Shown here: positions 34,502 through 41,946 of the stretch, piece by piece | How positions within the stretch are numbered: position 1 is the stretch's first letter | How the letters are laid out: each line of letters begins with the position of its first letter | NCBI GenBank assembly: GCA_964475835.1 | Contig: CAYYYL010000022.1 | Span: 1 to 47,163 of the forward strand | Length of the DNA stretch: 47,163 nucleotides | Source of the DNA: JABDCI01 sp964475835 | GTDB taxonomy: Bacteria; Verrucomicrobiota; Verrucomicrobiia; JABWAM01 | Direction: 5' to 3' | Translations under genes and position numbers: made by a program | Notes under the pieces: generated by a model | What the model was told of the DNA's origin: nothing | Database searches by the model: none | The model's input: only the letters and a program-made list of their open reading frames with translations

Positions 34502-37273
34502 TCAGGAGGCCGCACTCACCACTCTTACGGAACCACGCCCCGTTTTCCCATTCCCCGGCACAGCCTTCCATCCCATCCGGGAAAGAGTAGCCACAAGCTC
34601 GATCTCCCCCTTCCCCTTCCACCGAGCCACTTCTTTGCGGGAAATCCTGATTCGGGTCGGAGTCTCGACATCAAAGTCCACGGGCTGGCCGTTCGCCGTC
34701 ACACCAGAGACCTGGTAGTCGCCAAATTCCAATCCCTCACGATTGAGATAGACCACACGGATGCGTTTTCCACCAAAAGAGGTCCGAACCTCCACACGCC
34801 CCGTCCCCGCAAATTCAGCGCGGACAAGTTTTGGCGCCAGGATCAGATCCCCCCAGGAGCCGCGGACCCCACACACCTGGGTCAGGTAGGTCAGAATATA
34901 CCAGCTTCCGGAACCCGTGAGGTAGTGGTACATGCCGCGTCCCTCCCCGTTGAAATACTCCGGAAGACCTGGATAAATGCGACTGGCGGGAGTGTTCACC
35001 GCCATGCGGAAAATGGAATTCAACACCTCAAAGCCTTCCTTCACAAAACCCCGGCGATAAAGCGCATTGGCAAACATCACCGCCATGTGATTGAAAAAGG
35101 CTCCATTCTCCTTTTCGCCATAAGCGAATGAAAACGCACGGCCAAGCGCGGGTTGGATTTCTCCAAAATCGGTGTTGAGACGGAACCCTCCCAGATGGGC
35201 GTCACGCAAATGCCGGGCCACCGCCTTCCACACGCGGGCGATCTGCTCGTCGGTGGCCACTCCCGACATGATGGGAAACACTTGTCCCGTGAGCGTCATG
35301 CGGGTCCGCCCCTTCACTTTTCCCTCCACGCGACGGCCTTCATTATCATAGTAGCCATTGAACCATTCCTCACCCCCCACTTTCACCCACTCCTGGGTCC
35401 GAACCGCATTCGCGAGGTGTTCCGCCTTGGCACGCAAATCTCCGACCAACGCGGCCACGGGAATCCGAACCGTCTTCCCCTTGATCTCCGGAGTGATGGC
35501 GTCAAAGTAGGCCTCAAGCTGCTTCTGACGGGCCTTTGCAGAGCTGTAATTCACCCCCTTGCGTCCGATCCGGTCGAGAAGGATCAGCAACTCCTCCGCA
35601 ACCACAATTTCCCGGAAACCCTCCCGCTTCTGCAATTCCTCCAGGAGATTGGCCATCGAGGCGAGGTTCCCGGCGTAAAACGCGGAAAACGCCACGCTTT
35701 CGCCACGTTTGTGGGCCATATCGAGACCATCATTCCAGTCCGCATCCTCCAGACGGATCATGTTGTGCTCGCCCACATTGAAAAACGCGGTCAGATGCTG
35801 CACGAGAATATGCTCGAGCACCGTTCCTTCATACACCCGGCCTTTGCGATTCTTGAGCCGGCGTCCGTACACCTCCGTCCACGTCGCATCCTTCGCTCGC
35901 GCGCGACGCAGTTGCGGATCACGGAAATAAGCCGCTTTCTCAAACAGAATCGACGCATCCCCGGTCTGATGAATGTACAACTCCGTCGTCAGGTAAGGCC
36001 ACACACCGTGATCCATCCACACGCGGGTGATACTGTTGCGATCGGCGATGAATTCACCCGGCGCTCGTCCGATGATGGTGGCGTTGGAACCGTCAAACCG
36101 GACCCCGCCATAGTTGTTCAATAGAAGAGAGCGTGCCTCACGCGGATAGAGGAGCGAGAGCGCGAGACAGTCCTGCCACAAATCCCGCCAGCCGCGCCCC
36201 CCGCGACCGTAGTCGAAATCCGGAAGAAATCCGCATCCGAAAACCTTTCTCAAAGTGGGCTGCAACGAAACCCATTTGATCCAGTTGCTAAAGGTTTTGT
36301 CCCCGGTGCGAAACGTGATCGGATCCAGTCGCGTCTGCCAGTACGCACGATTGGCCTCCAGGGCCGCCAGAAATTTTTCGCGGTTTCCGAAACGACTCTT
36401 CCATCGGGCGATTTTGTCCACCTTGTCCGCCACTCCAAACATCAGGATGTACGAACACGATTCCCCTGCGTTCAGGGTGCGCCTTCCAAAACGCAATGCC
36501 CCCATCGCTTCGCGTCCATCCAGCTTCTTCCAGTCGGAAGGCTCCCGGTTTTCAAGAACCGCCGCCGGCCGGTCGAAGTCCCCGCCCTCGCCACAATAAA
36601 GATCCACGGAGGGAAAGGAACCGACGGGCGCCCCGCCTTTTTCCTCGAAACCTAGCACGGCATACTGGATGGAATTCACCCGATGCCCGCGTTCATCAAA
36701 GCTCATCGTGGGTTTCACCACCACCCCGTGGGGATGCGCCGTGATGCGATTCAGGAGCGAGGTGACATGACGATGATCCCTTAGATTGTCCGCGCTTCGG
36801 GCAAAGATCGGCAGGGCCGACGTGGGAGTAAAGGAGACCGGGTCCCCTCCCGTATGGGTCACACGCACCTCCATCAATTCCACGGTATCCTCGGATACGG
36901 GAACGAAATTCAACATCTCCACCTTCAAGGGCAGTGAAACATGTTTTCTGGAAGCCCGGTGCCAGAGGAACCCGGCCTCCACCTCCATGGGCGCGCCCTG
37001 GGTGTTCACGCACCAGGCAACGCCACCCTCGGGCCGGATCCAGAAATCCCGACGATACCGTGTGGCATGCAGGTCCTGCTCGGACGCCGGAACAGTGAGG
37101 AACGTGTTGAACCCCGTCTTGATGTCCCCATGCATGTGGGGCGTGATCGCGCTTAACAAACCCGCTTCATTTCCCAGGGGAAAATAGAGCCGGCTAATGC
37201 GATTCGTGCCATGCGCCCGAAAGGAACCATCCTCACCTGTAAATTCCCAGAACCGATCGCCAGAAGTTGCCAT
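34502..37273 (-). CDS. GH94-type glycoside phosphorylase-like protein
   Basis: 923 aa from the ATG at 37273, which has GGAGG at 37278-37282. Fits the GH94 fold (cellobiose/chitobiose phosphorylases and relatives), which use inorganic phosphate to split disaccharides into a sugar-1-phosphate and a sugar. An N-terminal beta-sandwich (GEDGSFRAHGTNRIS, HMHGDIKTGFNTFLT), linker helices and an (alpha/alpha)6 barrel with RGGRGWRDLWQD and EDADWNDGLD, where DWND (512-515) is the GH94 catalytic-acid signature. The C-terminal beta part has GLEFGDYQVSGV. The substrate specificity is open. Neighbours are glucan enzymes. Confidence 0.85.
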   Translation of the reverse strand: MATSGDRFWEFTGEDGSFRAHGTNRISRLYFPLGNEAGLLSAITPHMHGDIKTGFNTFLTVPASEQDLHATRYRRDFWIRPEGGVAWCVNTQGAPMEVEAGFLWHRASRKHVSLPLKVEMLNFVPVSEDTVELMEVRVTHTGGDPVSFTPTSALPIFARSADNLRDHRHVTSLLNRITAHPHGVVVKPTMSFDERGHRVNSIQYAVLGFEEKGGAPVGSFPSVDLYCGEGGDFDRPAAVLENREPSDWKKLDGREAMGALRFGRRTLNAGESCSYILMFGVADKVDKIARWKSRFGNREKFLAALEANRAYWQTRLDPITFRTGDKTFSNWIKWVSLQPTLRKVFGCGFLPDFDYGRGGRGWRDLWQDCLALSLLYPREARSLLLNNYGGVRFDGSNATIIGRAPGEFIADRNSITRVWMDHGVWPYLTTELYIHQTGDASILFEKAAYFRDPQLRRARAKDATWTEVYGRRLKNRKGRVYEGTVLEHILVQHLTAFFNVGEHNMIRLEDADWNDGLDMAHKRGESVAFSAFYAGNLASMANLLEELQKREGFREIVVAEELLILLDRIGRKGVNYSSAKARQKQLEAYFDAITPEIKGKTVRIPVAALVGDLRAKAEHLANAVRTQEWVKVGGEEWFNGYYDNEGRRVEGKVKGRTRMTLTGQVFPIMSGVATDEQIARVWKAVARHLRDAHLGGFRLNTDFGEIQPALGRAFSFAYGEKENGAFFNHMAVMFANALYRRGFVKEGFEVLNSIFRMAVNTPASRIYPGLPEYFNGEGRGMYHYLTGSGSWYILTYLTQVCGVRGSWGDLILAPKLVRAEFAGTGRVEVRTSFGGKRIRVVYLNREGLEFGDYQVSGVTANGQPVDFDVETPTRIRISRKEVARWKGKGEIELVATLSRMGWKAVPGNGKTGRGSVRVVSAAS

Positions 37274-37277
37274 AGAA

Positions 37278-37282
37278 CCTCC
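37278..37282 (-). promoter_or_regulatory. Ribosome binding site deciding the GH94 gene start
   Basis: GGAGG followed by TTCT and ATG (37271-37273), a strong Shine-Dalgarno sequence that favours this start over the in-frame upstream one at 37312. Confidence 0.7.
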
Positions 37283-37376
37283 ACTTTTACCCCGAGCGTG
37301 AGAGGGAATCAAACACTTCTTCCCTGGGGTAGTGTCTTAAACCGAACAGAATCCATGCAGGAAACAGCCCAAATCA

Positions 37377-37507
37377 GAAGGAACCGCAGATTAACACAGA
37401 TTGACACAGATTTTTTTCTGAAGGTTTTTTGTCGATGCCGCATGGCGGCATCGACAATCTGTCTTTGTATATCTGCGAAAATCTGCGTTAATCTGTGGTT
37501 CCTTTCT
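37377..37507. repeat. Long nested hairpin repeat (MITE/REP-like)
   Basis: 131-bp imperfect palindrome. Outer arms at 37377-37412 and 37471-37507 are about 36 bp with few mismatches, built from the words GGAACCGCAGATTAACACAG and its complement. A perfect inner hairpin GTCGATGCCG-catgg-CGGCATCGAC is at 37431-37455. AT-rich spacers separate inner and outer stems. No ORF or transposase is present. Words like CACAGATTAACACAGATT are well-known dispersed intergenic repeats of environmental genomes. Confidence 0.75.
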
Positions 37508-37553
37508 GCCTTTTCTGAATTCAAAAACTAATCCATTTAAGAAGTAAAATGGA

Positions 37554-37575
37554 GGGCGACGCTCCGTCGTCGCCC
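37554..37575. repeat. Short hairpin repeat
   Basis: Perfect 8-bp stem GGGCGACG-ctccgt-CGTCGCCC. The phrase resembles short dispersed hairpin repeats of PVC genomes (recollection, not searched). Lies in the 434-bp gap between the GH94 gene and folB, which otherwise holds only the long hairpin at 37377-37507 and a CTCTGTGATCTCTGTGGTT phrase. Confidence 0.6.
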
Positions 37576-37707
37576 TTCGACTTCGTGCCTCTGTGATCTC
37601 TGTGGTTCATATTTCTAATGGCGACGACGGAACGTCACAGGAATTTGAATGAGGATCCAAAACGAACCAGTACCGAAGGTTGCGCATGTTTGAGATAATC
37701 GGTTAGC

Positions 37708-38076
37708 ATGGGTCTCATGCAGGACAAAATCCATCTCGAGGGCGTTCAAGTCATGGCCCACGTGGGCGTCCCTCCGGAAGAACGGGCAACCCCGCAACTC
37801 CTTGAGATTGATCTCACCCTGGACTACGATCTGAAGCAGGCCGCGCGTACCGAACGAATCGGCATGTCCATCGACTACGCGGCGGTTCATCAAAAAATCA
37901 TTCAGATTGCCCAGCTGCGTCCCCGACCCCTGATCGAAACAGTGGCGGAGGACGTCGCCTCGGCCATGTTTGAAAATTTCCCCGCAGAAAAAGTGACTGT
38001 GGTTGTCCGCAAATTCATCCTCCCGAACACAAGAAGTGTCTCCGTGAAAATCACCCGGACTCGAGCGGGAACGTAG
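37708..38076 (+). CDS. folB: Dihydroneopterin aldolase
   Basis: 122 aa, typical FolB length. Splits dihydroneopterin to 6-hydroxymethyl-dihydropterin and glycolaldehyde in folate synthesis, as a cytosolic oligomer. DKIHLEGVQVMAHVGVPPEER is the N-terminal family block (with the conserved Glu), then SIDYAAVHQKI and RPLIETVAEDVASAMF with the catalytic-site Glu. Start taken at 37708; an ATG three codons later (37717) is equally possible and neither has a Shine-Dalgarno sequence. It stands alone on plus inside a repeat-rich patch; no other folate gene is near. Confidence 0.92.
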   Translation: MGLMQDKIHLEGVQVMAHVGVPPEERATPQLLEIDLTLDYDLKQAARTERIGMSIDYAAVHQKIIQIAQLRPRPLIETVAEDVASAMFENFPAEKVTVVVRKFILPNTRSVSVKITRTRAGT

Positions 38077-38123
38077 AGCCATCCATCTCTGTTGAGATCC
38101 TTTTCTCTACGAGATTCAAATAA

Positions 38124-38154
38124 TTGTCATTCTGAGCGGAGCGAAGAATTTCTC
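38124..38154. repeat. Dispersed GAGCGGAGCGAAG-type repeat
   Basis: Contains TGTCATTCTGAGCGGAGCG and AAGAATTTCTC, a phrase seen in intergenic regions of many unrelated environmental bacteria. Non-coding; 47 bp after folB. Confidence 0.6.
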
Positions 38155-38190
38155 ATCTTATCGGCCTGCCCCAATAATCAGGAAAGGTAG

Positions 38191-38211
38191 GGACCGACCG
38201 CCGGGCGGTCC
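38191..38211. repeat. Short hairpin repeat in the folB downstream gap
   Basis: GGACCGACC-gcc-GGGCGGTCC, 9-bp stem with one mismatch. Non-coding; the third repeat family within 80 bp. Confidence 0.55.
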
Positions 38212-38266
38212 GTAATCAACTTAAACTGCTCACAGCGAAAATACCTTCACGCCTTTACACTTTAGT

Positions 38267-38289
38267 TTGTTGGCCGACGCTTCCCGGAG
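38267..38289. repeat. Direct repeat, left copy, bounding the two-gene patch
   Basis: TTGTTGGCCGACGCTTC plus CCGGAG. The same 23 bp with one change occurs at 39391-39413, 1124 bp away, on the other side of the two small genes. The copy contains GGCCAAC on the minus strand, the end of an attC-like site. Confidence 0.75.
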
Positions 38290-38333
38290 GCTACACGCGG
38301 CGACAGGCGCAGCCATCCGGGGGAACGTTAGCT
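38267..38333 (-). other. Partial attC-like site after the first cassette gene
   Basis: Minus strand: the gene's stop codon lies inside AGCTAAC (38327-38333), as in many integron cassettes where the stop overlaps the R'' box. A stem CCCGGA-t-GGCT / AGCC-TCCGGG follows. No GTTRRRY box matching AGCTAAC is found, so the site looks truncated or degraded. Confidence 0.3.
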
Positions 38334-38903
38334 CCCCGGAATTGGCTGTGCCGGGTGGTTTGGCATTTTTTCAACAATCTCGAGAGACAATGATTTAAGC
38401 GCATCAGCAAAAGCGACCTGCTTGAGCAGCCCCTGCATGATGTCGGACTCATCCCTTGGATTCACGCGGACCGCTGCCTGATAATAAATAACTCCCTTTC
38501 CATTCGGCCCAGTAATAAAACGCAACTGGTCATTCTCAAAATAGAGATCACCAGGCGGACGGATCGACAGAGAAAATCGTCGGTCAGATACACTCGATCC
38601 CTCCTCTTCTTTCATACTCTTTCCGGGACTACTCACCTGAGCGATGTAGGCCTTCCAGCGAAGAACAACTTCATCGACGCTTTTTGCTGAATGGACGTAG
38701 CGCACAGCAAAAAGGACTTTCCAATTTTCGAAGGTCTCTCCCTTCCGGATATACTCGTTTAGGGTGACGTCCGGGCCACTTTCGACGGACGCAAGGAACA
38801 GTGTCTCGTCAGCAAGTGTGACACTGGGACTACGGCTTAGATCTTCGGCGGGCGCCACTACCGCAAATACAAGCAAGATCAGAAGTCGGATTGAGATTCG
38901 CAT
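38328..38903 (-). CDS. Putative cassette-borne exported protein, unknown function
   Basis: 191 aa from the ATG at 38903 (the frame is open to a TTG at 38927, but the ATG gives a clean signal peptide: MRISIRLLILLVFAVVAPAED). The mature protein has NEYIRKGETFENWKVLFAVRY and DLYFENDQLRFI segments. Small exported proteins with a GETxxNW block are seen in environmental gene cassettes (recollection, not searched). The ATG lies 13 bp after a GTTGGGT box, and the stop TAA falls inside an AGCTAAC box. There is no promoter or Shine-Dalgarno sequence. Base composition is less GC-rich than the core genes. Confidence 0.65.
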   Translation of the reverse strand: MRISIRLLILLVFAVVAPAEDLSRSPSVTLADETLFLASVESGPDVTLNEYIRKGETFENWKVLFAVRYVHSAKSVDEVVLRWKAYIAQVSSPGKSMKEEEGSSVSDRRFSLSIRPPGDLYFENDQLRFITGPNGKGVIYYQAAVRVNPRDESDIMQGLLKQVAFADALKSLSLEIVEKMPNHPAQPIPGS

Positions 38904-38916
38904 GGAGGCAGTTATC

Positions 38917-38982
38917 ACCCAACGCAAGCTTTATCCGAACCGCGCCCCCCGCTGCAAGGAATAGCTGCATCGCCTAGTGGAC
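38917..38982 (-). other. attC-like recombination site between the two cassette genes
   Basis: 66 bp on the minus strand: an imperfect R'' (GTCCAC, 38977-38982) 8 bp after the upstream gene's stop, and a perfect R' box GTTGGGT (GTTRRRY, 38917-38923). Inner arms GCAAGCTTTATCC (38924-38936) and GGAATAGCTGC (38958-38968), read on plus, can pair with extra unpaired bases, as in attC hairpins. Confidence 0.4.
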
Positions 38983-38990
38983 AAAAATCA

Positions 38991-39314
38991 TCAACAATTT
39001 CCATCAATCTTAGAGTTCCAAAAAGCAATAAGTTCAGCAACGGCAAGCAAAGTAGATAGTATTCCTAAAACCACGGACAGCGCTGAAAATGTGCTGCTTC
39101 GAAAAAATCGGATTAGAGTTATGGGAGCCCACACTGTCGCGATAAGAATTAGGAGTTGCGCGGCAGTTGCGAAGACTAGGAGCAAAATACTCCCCCCATA
39201 CAAACCAGTTCGGAGTCCTTGTACAGCTGCGGGAGTGAGAGTTAATGACAAAATAATTGAAAGCCCGGAAATCACTTTCACCGCAATGTCGCAACCTGAA
39301 ATTCTTGATGTCAT
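38991..39314 (-). CDS. Putative cassette-borne small membrane protein
   Basis: 107 aa, ATG at 39314, just 4 nt after a GTTAGAT box. Three predicted membrane helices (about 10-35, 40-65, 75-97: VISGLSIILSLTLTPAAV, SILLLVFATAAQLLILIATV, LSVVLGILSTLLAVAELIAF). No known domain recognised. No Shine-Dalgarno sequence. Flanked on both sides by attC-like sequence. Confidence 0.6.
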   Translation of the reverse strand: MTSRISGCDIAVKVISGLSIILSLTLTPAAVQGLRTGLYGGSILLLVFATAAQLLILIATVWAPITLIRFFRSSTFSALSVVLGILSTLLAVAELIAFWNSKIDGNC

Positions 39315-39318
39315 TTAC

Positions 39319-39397
39319 ATCTAACGTGGCTGCGGCTAAGTTGCAGCCTGAGGCGAGATTGCTCGTCGAAAGACTGCCAACTCAAGCCGCTTGTTGG
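39319..39397 (-). other. attC-like recombination site upstream of the second cassette gene
   Basis: 79 bp on the minus strand from GGCCAAC to GTTAGAT (39319-39325 on plus as ATCTAAC). R' GTTAGAT fits GTTRRRY perfectly. Arms GCGGCTAAGTTGCAG (39332-39346) and CTGCCAACTCAAGCCGC (39374-39390) pair with two extra-helical bases in one strand, the hallmark of attC. The start codon of the next gene follows within 5 bp. No integrase gene is in the window. Confidence 0.45.
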
Positions 39398-39413
39398 CCG
39401 ACGCTTCGCGGAG
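39391..39413. repeat. Direct repeat, right copy, bounding the two-gene patch
   Basis: TTGTTGGCCGACGCTTC plus GCGGAG; same as 38267-38289 with one mismatch. It lies 23 bp beyond the end of the nucleotidyltransferase gene. Confidence 0.75.
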
Positions 39414-39436
39414 ACCTTTTTTAAATAACTGGCAGT

Positions 39437-40216
39437 TCATTTCCCCGCGTTTTTCATGGTTCGATTCAGATCGGCCAGCACTTCAGGATCGCGCACGTCC
39501 ACCCATTCGTCTTCGATGATCATCCCGCCAAACCGGCATGAGGCACGGATCATCTGTTGAAGCGCATCCGTCAGTTCGTATTCCCCGCGCGGCGATTTTT
39601 GCAACTTCCGGGTGTAGTCAAAAATCCGGGGCGTGAACACGTAGATTCCGGCGTTGTACCAGGGTTTGAAGTCGCCGTACTTTTTGTGAAGCGCACGCAC
39701 CTGATCTTCGTCCGGTTTTTCCACCAGATCCATCACCTCGCGCGCCTCGTTCAAAATCACCACCGCCCCCTTGCGAACATCCTCCCCCAGCTTCAACGTC
39801 AGCAATCCATCCAGCGGACGCTCTGCCCAGGCCTGCTGAACTTGGATGTAAGTCTTCGCTGAAACCAAAATGTCTCCATACCCAAGAACAAACGCATCGG
39901 AACCTGCGAAGGAGGTTGCCAGATCCACGACGCGGCCCGTTCCGTCCTGCACCACCTGACGCTCGTATTGAATGGAGACCCCCCACGCCGAACCATCTCC
40001 AAAATGGGAGCGCACCACCTCCTCCTTGTACCCGGTGATGATCAGAAACTGTTCCAATCCGGCCTCTTTCATTCCACAAAGAATTCTCTCCAGCACCGGC
40101 GTGCCTGCCACGGGAATCATCGGCTTCGGCAGATCGGTGGTGAGCTCCTTCATGCGCGTCCCTTTGCCCGCCGCAAGAAGGACGGCTTTTCTGAGTGGGG
40201 AATTCCGGCTTGTCAT
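39437..40216 (-). CDS. Sugar-phosphate nucleotidyltransferase
   Basis: 259 aa from the ATG at 40216 (an in-frame GTG at 40246 would crowd the divergent gene at 40250). Forms NDP-sugars from NTP and a sugar-1-phosphate. Signature KAVLLAAGKGTRMKELTTDL then PKPMIPVAGTPVLE, GYGDILVS as the metal-binding Asp, and WVDVRDPEVLADLNRTM at the end. The class (RmlA/GlmU-N/ManC-like) is clear, but the base and sugar are not. No C-terminal beta-helix, so it is a single-domain enzyme. Convergent with nothing; it is next to the cassette patch. Confidence 0.88.
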   Translation of the reverse strand: MTSRNSPLRKAVLLAAGKGTRMKELTTDLPKPMIPVAGTPVLERILCGMKEAGLEQFLIITGYKEEVVRSHFGDGSAWGVSIQYERQVVQDGTGRVVDLATSFAGSDAFVLGYGDILVSAKTYIQVQQAWAERPLDGLLTLKLGEDVRKGAVVILNEAREVMDLVEKPDEDQVRALHKKYGDFKPWYNAGIYVFTPRIFDYTRKLQKSPRGEYELTDALQQMIRASCRFGGMIIEDEWVDVRDPEVLADLNRTMKNAGK

Positions 40217-40249
40217 CGTTGTGGCACTGTTTAGACTGAAAGGCACACG

Positions 40250-41137
40250 ATGAAAACTCTTTTGTCATGCGTTGTCGTCACCCTCGGACTCCTTCTCCTC
40301 ACTCAGTCTCCCACGAATGCGGGGGTGCTCCTGACCCAGTCCGGGCAAGCCCAGAGCGGCACGCTGATCGAGTCTGGTGAAATGATTTCATTACAGACTC
40401 AGTTTGGACTGATCGGATTCAAAAAATCTGAACTTGTCTGGTACGCACTCGATCGTCAGGTGGACACTCTTTTCAAGGCGGCTCAAAAAGCAGCCTCAGA
40501 GGGCAACAGCACCGCGGCCCTGAAACTGTTCCAGCTTAGCGTCGCCAAGGAGCCTGCAACCCAGATGCAGGCCCAACAGGAACTGCAGGCGCTTCGCAGC
40601 GCCGTGGTCACCCAGGCCACCACACCGCCAGACGCAGGCACCACCGAATCCTACGATCACCTGACACCCGAGCAGAAAATCGCCCGTGGAAAGCAGATGA
40701 TCGAAAACGGGAAAACCCAGCACGAAATGCTCAAGACTTCCACGAAGCTTGCCGATCCATCGAAGGGCGTCAATGTGATCCCCATCGGGCAGTCCGGTCC
40801 CAACACCATCCCCATGGGCCAGAACAGCCACATCCCCCCATCGGTATCCGATGAAGAAAAAACCCGGAAAGCGGCCGATGCCCTGATCCATGATGGGGAG
40901 GAGCTGGTGAAACTAGGCGAAGCCGAACTTGCCGATAAAAAAGCCCGGGAGGAGGAGGAGCGAAAGCAGCGTGAGGAAATCGCAGCCGCCATCACGGAAG
41001 CGAAAGCCTCCTATGCAGGCTTCGACAGCTTTCAGGAATGGACGCGCGATGAAAAACTGGCCAATGGAGCCGTGGTTTCCGTATTCCTTCTCGCCATTTT
41101 GGGAATCCTCTGGCAAATGACCATGAAGGATCATTAA
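40250..41137 (+). CDS. Exported/membrane-anchored protein of unknown function
   Basis: 295 aa with a signal peptide (LLLLTQSPTNAG, about 1-24). The mature part opens with VLLTQSGQAQSGTLIESGEMISLQTQFG, possibly a small beta domain. A helical, Ala/Glu-rich region follows (TPR-like AAQKAASEGNSTAALKLFQL), then a long Lys/Glu coiled coil (ADKKAREEEERKQREEIAAA) and a C-terminal membrane helix (about 272-290). Not assigned to a family. Starts 33 bp from the divergent nucleotidyltransferase; 10 bp before the TPR gene. Confidence 0.7.
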   Translation: MKTLLSCVVVTLGLLLLTQSPTNAGVLLTQSGQAQSGTLIESGEMISLQTQFGLIGFKKSELVWYALDRQVDTLFKAAQKAASEGNSTAALKLFQLSVAKEPATQMQAQQELQALRSAVVTQATTPPDAGTTESYDHLTPEQKIARGKQMIENGKTQHEMLKTSTKLADPSKGVNVIPIGQSGPNTIPMGQNSHIPPSVSDEEKTRKAADALIHDGEELVKLGEAELADKKAREEEERKQREEIAAAITEAKASYAGFDSFQEWTRDEKLANGAVVSVFLLAILGILWQMTMKDH

Positions 41138-41147
41138 CCGATTGCAT

Positions 41148-41828
41148 ATGACATCTTCTTCTTCCGACACCACCCCACGCGACAAGGACCTTCTTCCCAA
41201 TGAGCAGGAGGTGTCCTATGGAAAAATTCAGGACTGGCTTCAACGCAACAAGGCCCTGATCATCGTCGCCTGCCTCGTCATCATCGGAGGTGCGGCGTTT
41301 TTGTCGTTCCAGAACATCGCGAATGACAAAAAAAACAACGAAGCGGATCAGGCCTTTGCCTCCGCTCAAACTCCTGAAGCGCTTGAGGTGGTTTCCCGCA
41401 ACTACCCCGAGACGGAGGCAGGCCTCTTTGCTGCGCTCCTTGTCGCCGACCGTTATTTTCAGCAGGGGGAATGGGACCGTGCCACACAAGCCTATCAACG
41501 GGTGCTGGATCACCACTCCTCCTCCATCCTCGCTCCCTCGGCCCGCGTGGGACTGGCGGCCATCCTCCAGGCAAAGGGGCAGACGGACGAAGCCATCAAG
41601 TCGTATCAATCGCTAATCCTCGAATTCCCCCATTCCCTTCAAGCCCCCCAGGCTCAATTTTCCACCGGACGACTCCAGGAAGGTCAGGGAAAACTCAAGG
41701 AAGCGCGGCAAACCTATGAAACGTTGATCACCACCTATACCACTTCGGCGTGGAAAGCGGAGGCTCAGGAACGGATCAAGAAAATAGACAACCTCGAGAA
41801 GTTAAAGCCCTCCAAGCCCGCGAGTTGA
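41148..41828 (+). CDS. Membrane-anchored TPR protein (YfgM/BamD-like)
   Basis: 226 aa from the ATG at 41148; a TTG two codons earlier is less likely. A short cytosolic N-terminus and one membrane helix (about 36-54: LIIVACLVIIGGAAFLSF) place the rest in the periplasm. Several TPR repeats follow: AALLVADRYFQQGEWDRATQ, ARVGLAAILQAKGQTDEAIK and STGRLQEGQGKLKEARQTYE. Similar proteins hold partners for envelope assembly. Forms an operon with the 40250 gene. Confidence 0.82.
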   Translation: MTSSSSDTTPRDKDLLPNEQEVSYGKIQDWLQRNKALIIVACLVIIGGAAFLSFQNIANDKKNNEADQAFASAQTPEALEVVSRNYPETEAGLFAALLVADRYFQQGEWDRATQAYQRVLDHHSSSILAPSARVGLAAILQAKGQTDEAIKSYQSLILEFPHSLQAPQAQFSTGRLQEGQGKLKEARQTYETLITTYTTSAWKAEAQERIKKIDNLEKLKPSKPAS

Positions 41829-41946
41829 GGTGTTGGACGCTATTCAGTTTGAGCCCCCGGTTGTGGTCATCCGCTTCTTCGTTGACGAGAAGTGAGTCTT
41901 TCCAGTCTAATTCTCACGCTACGCCCTTCCATCCCCGTGCGCTGAT

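Noticed and set aside
37274..37707. CRISPR array or small ORFs in the gap with CAGATTAACACAG words
   Set aside because: Words are in inverted rather than regularly spaced direct order, with no uniform spacers; ORFs there (for example 37211-37531) run through the palindrome and have no motif.
40217..40246. GTG start of the nucleotidyltransferase at 40246
   Set aside because: The ATG at 40216 sits closer to the LAAGKGTRM motif and leaves room for the divergent gene at 40250.
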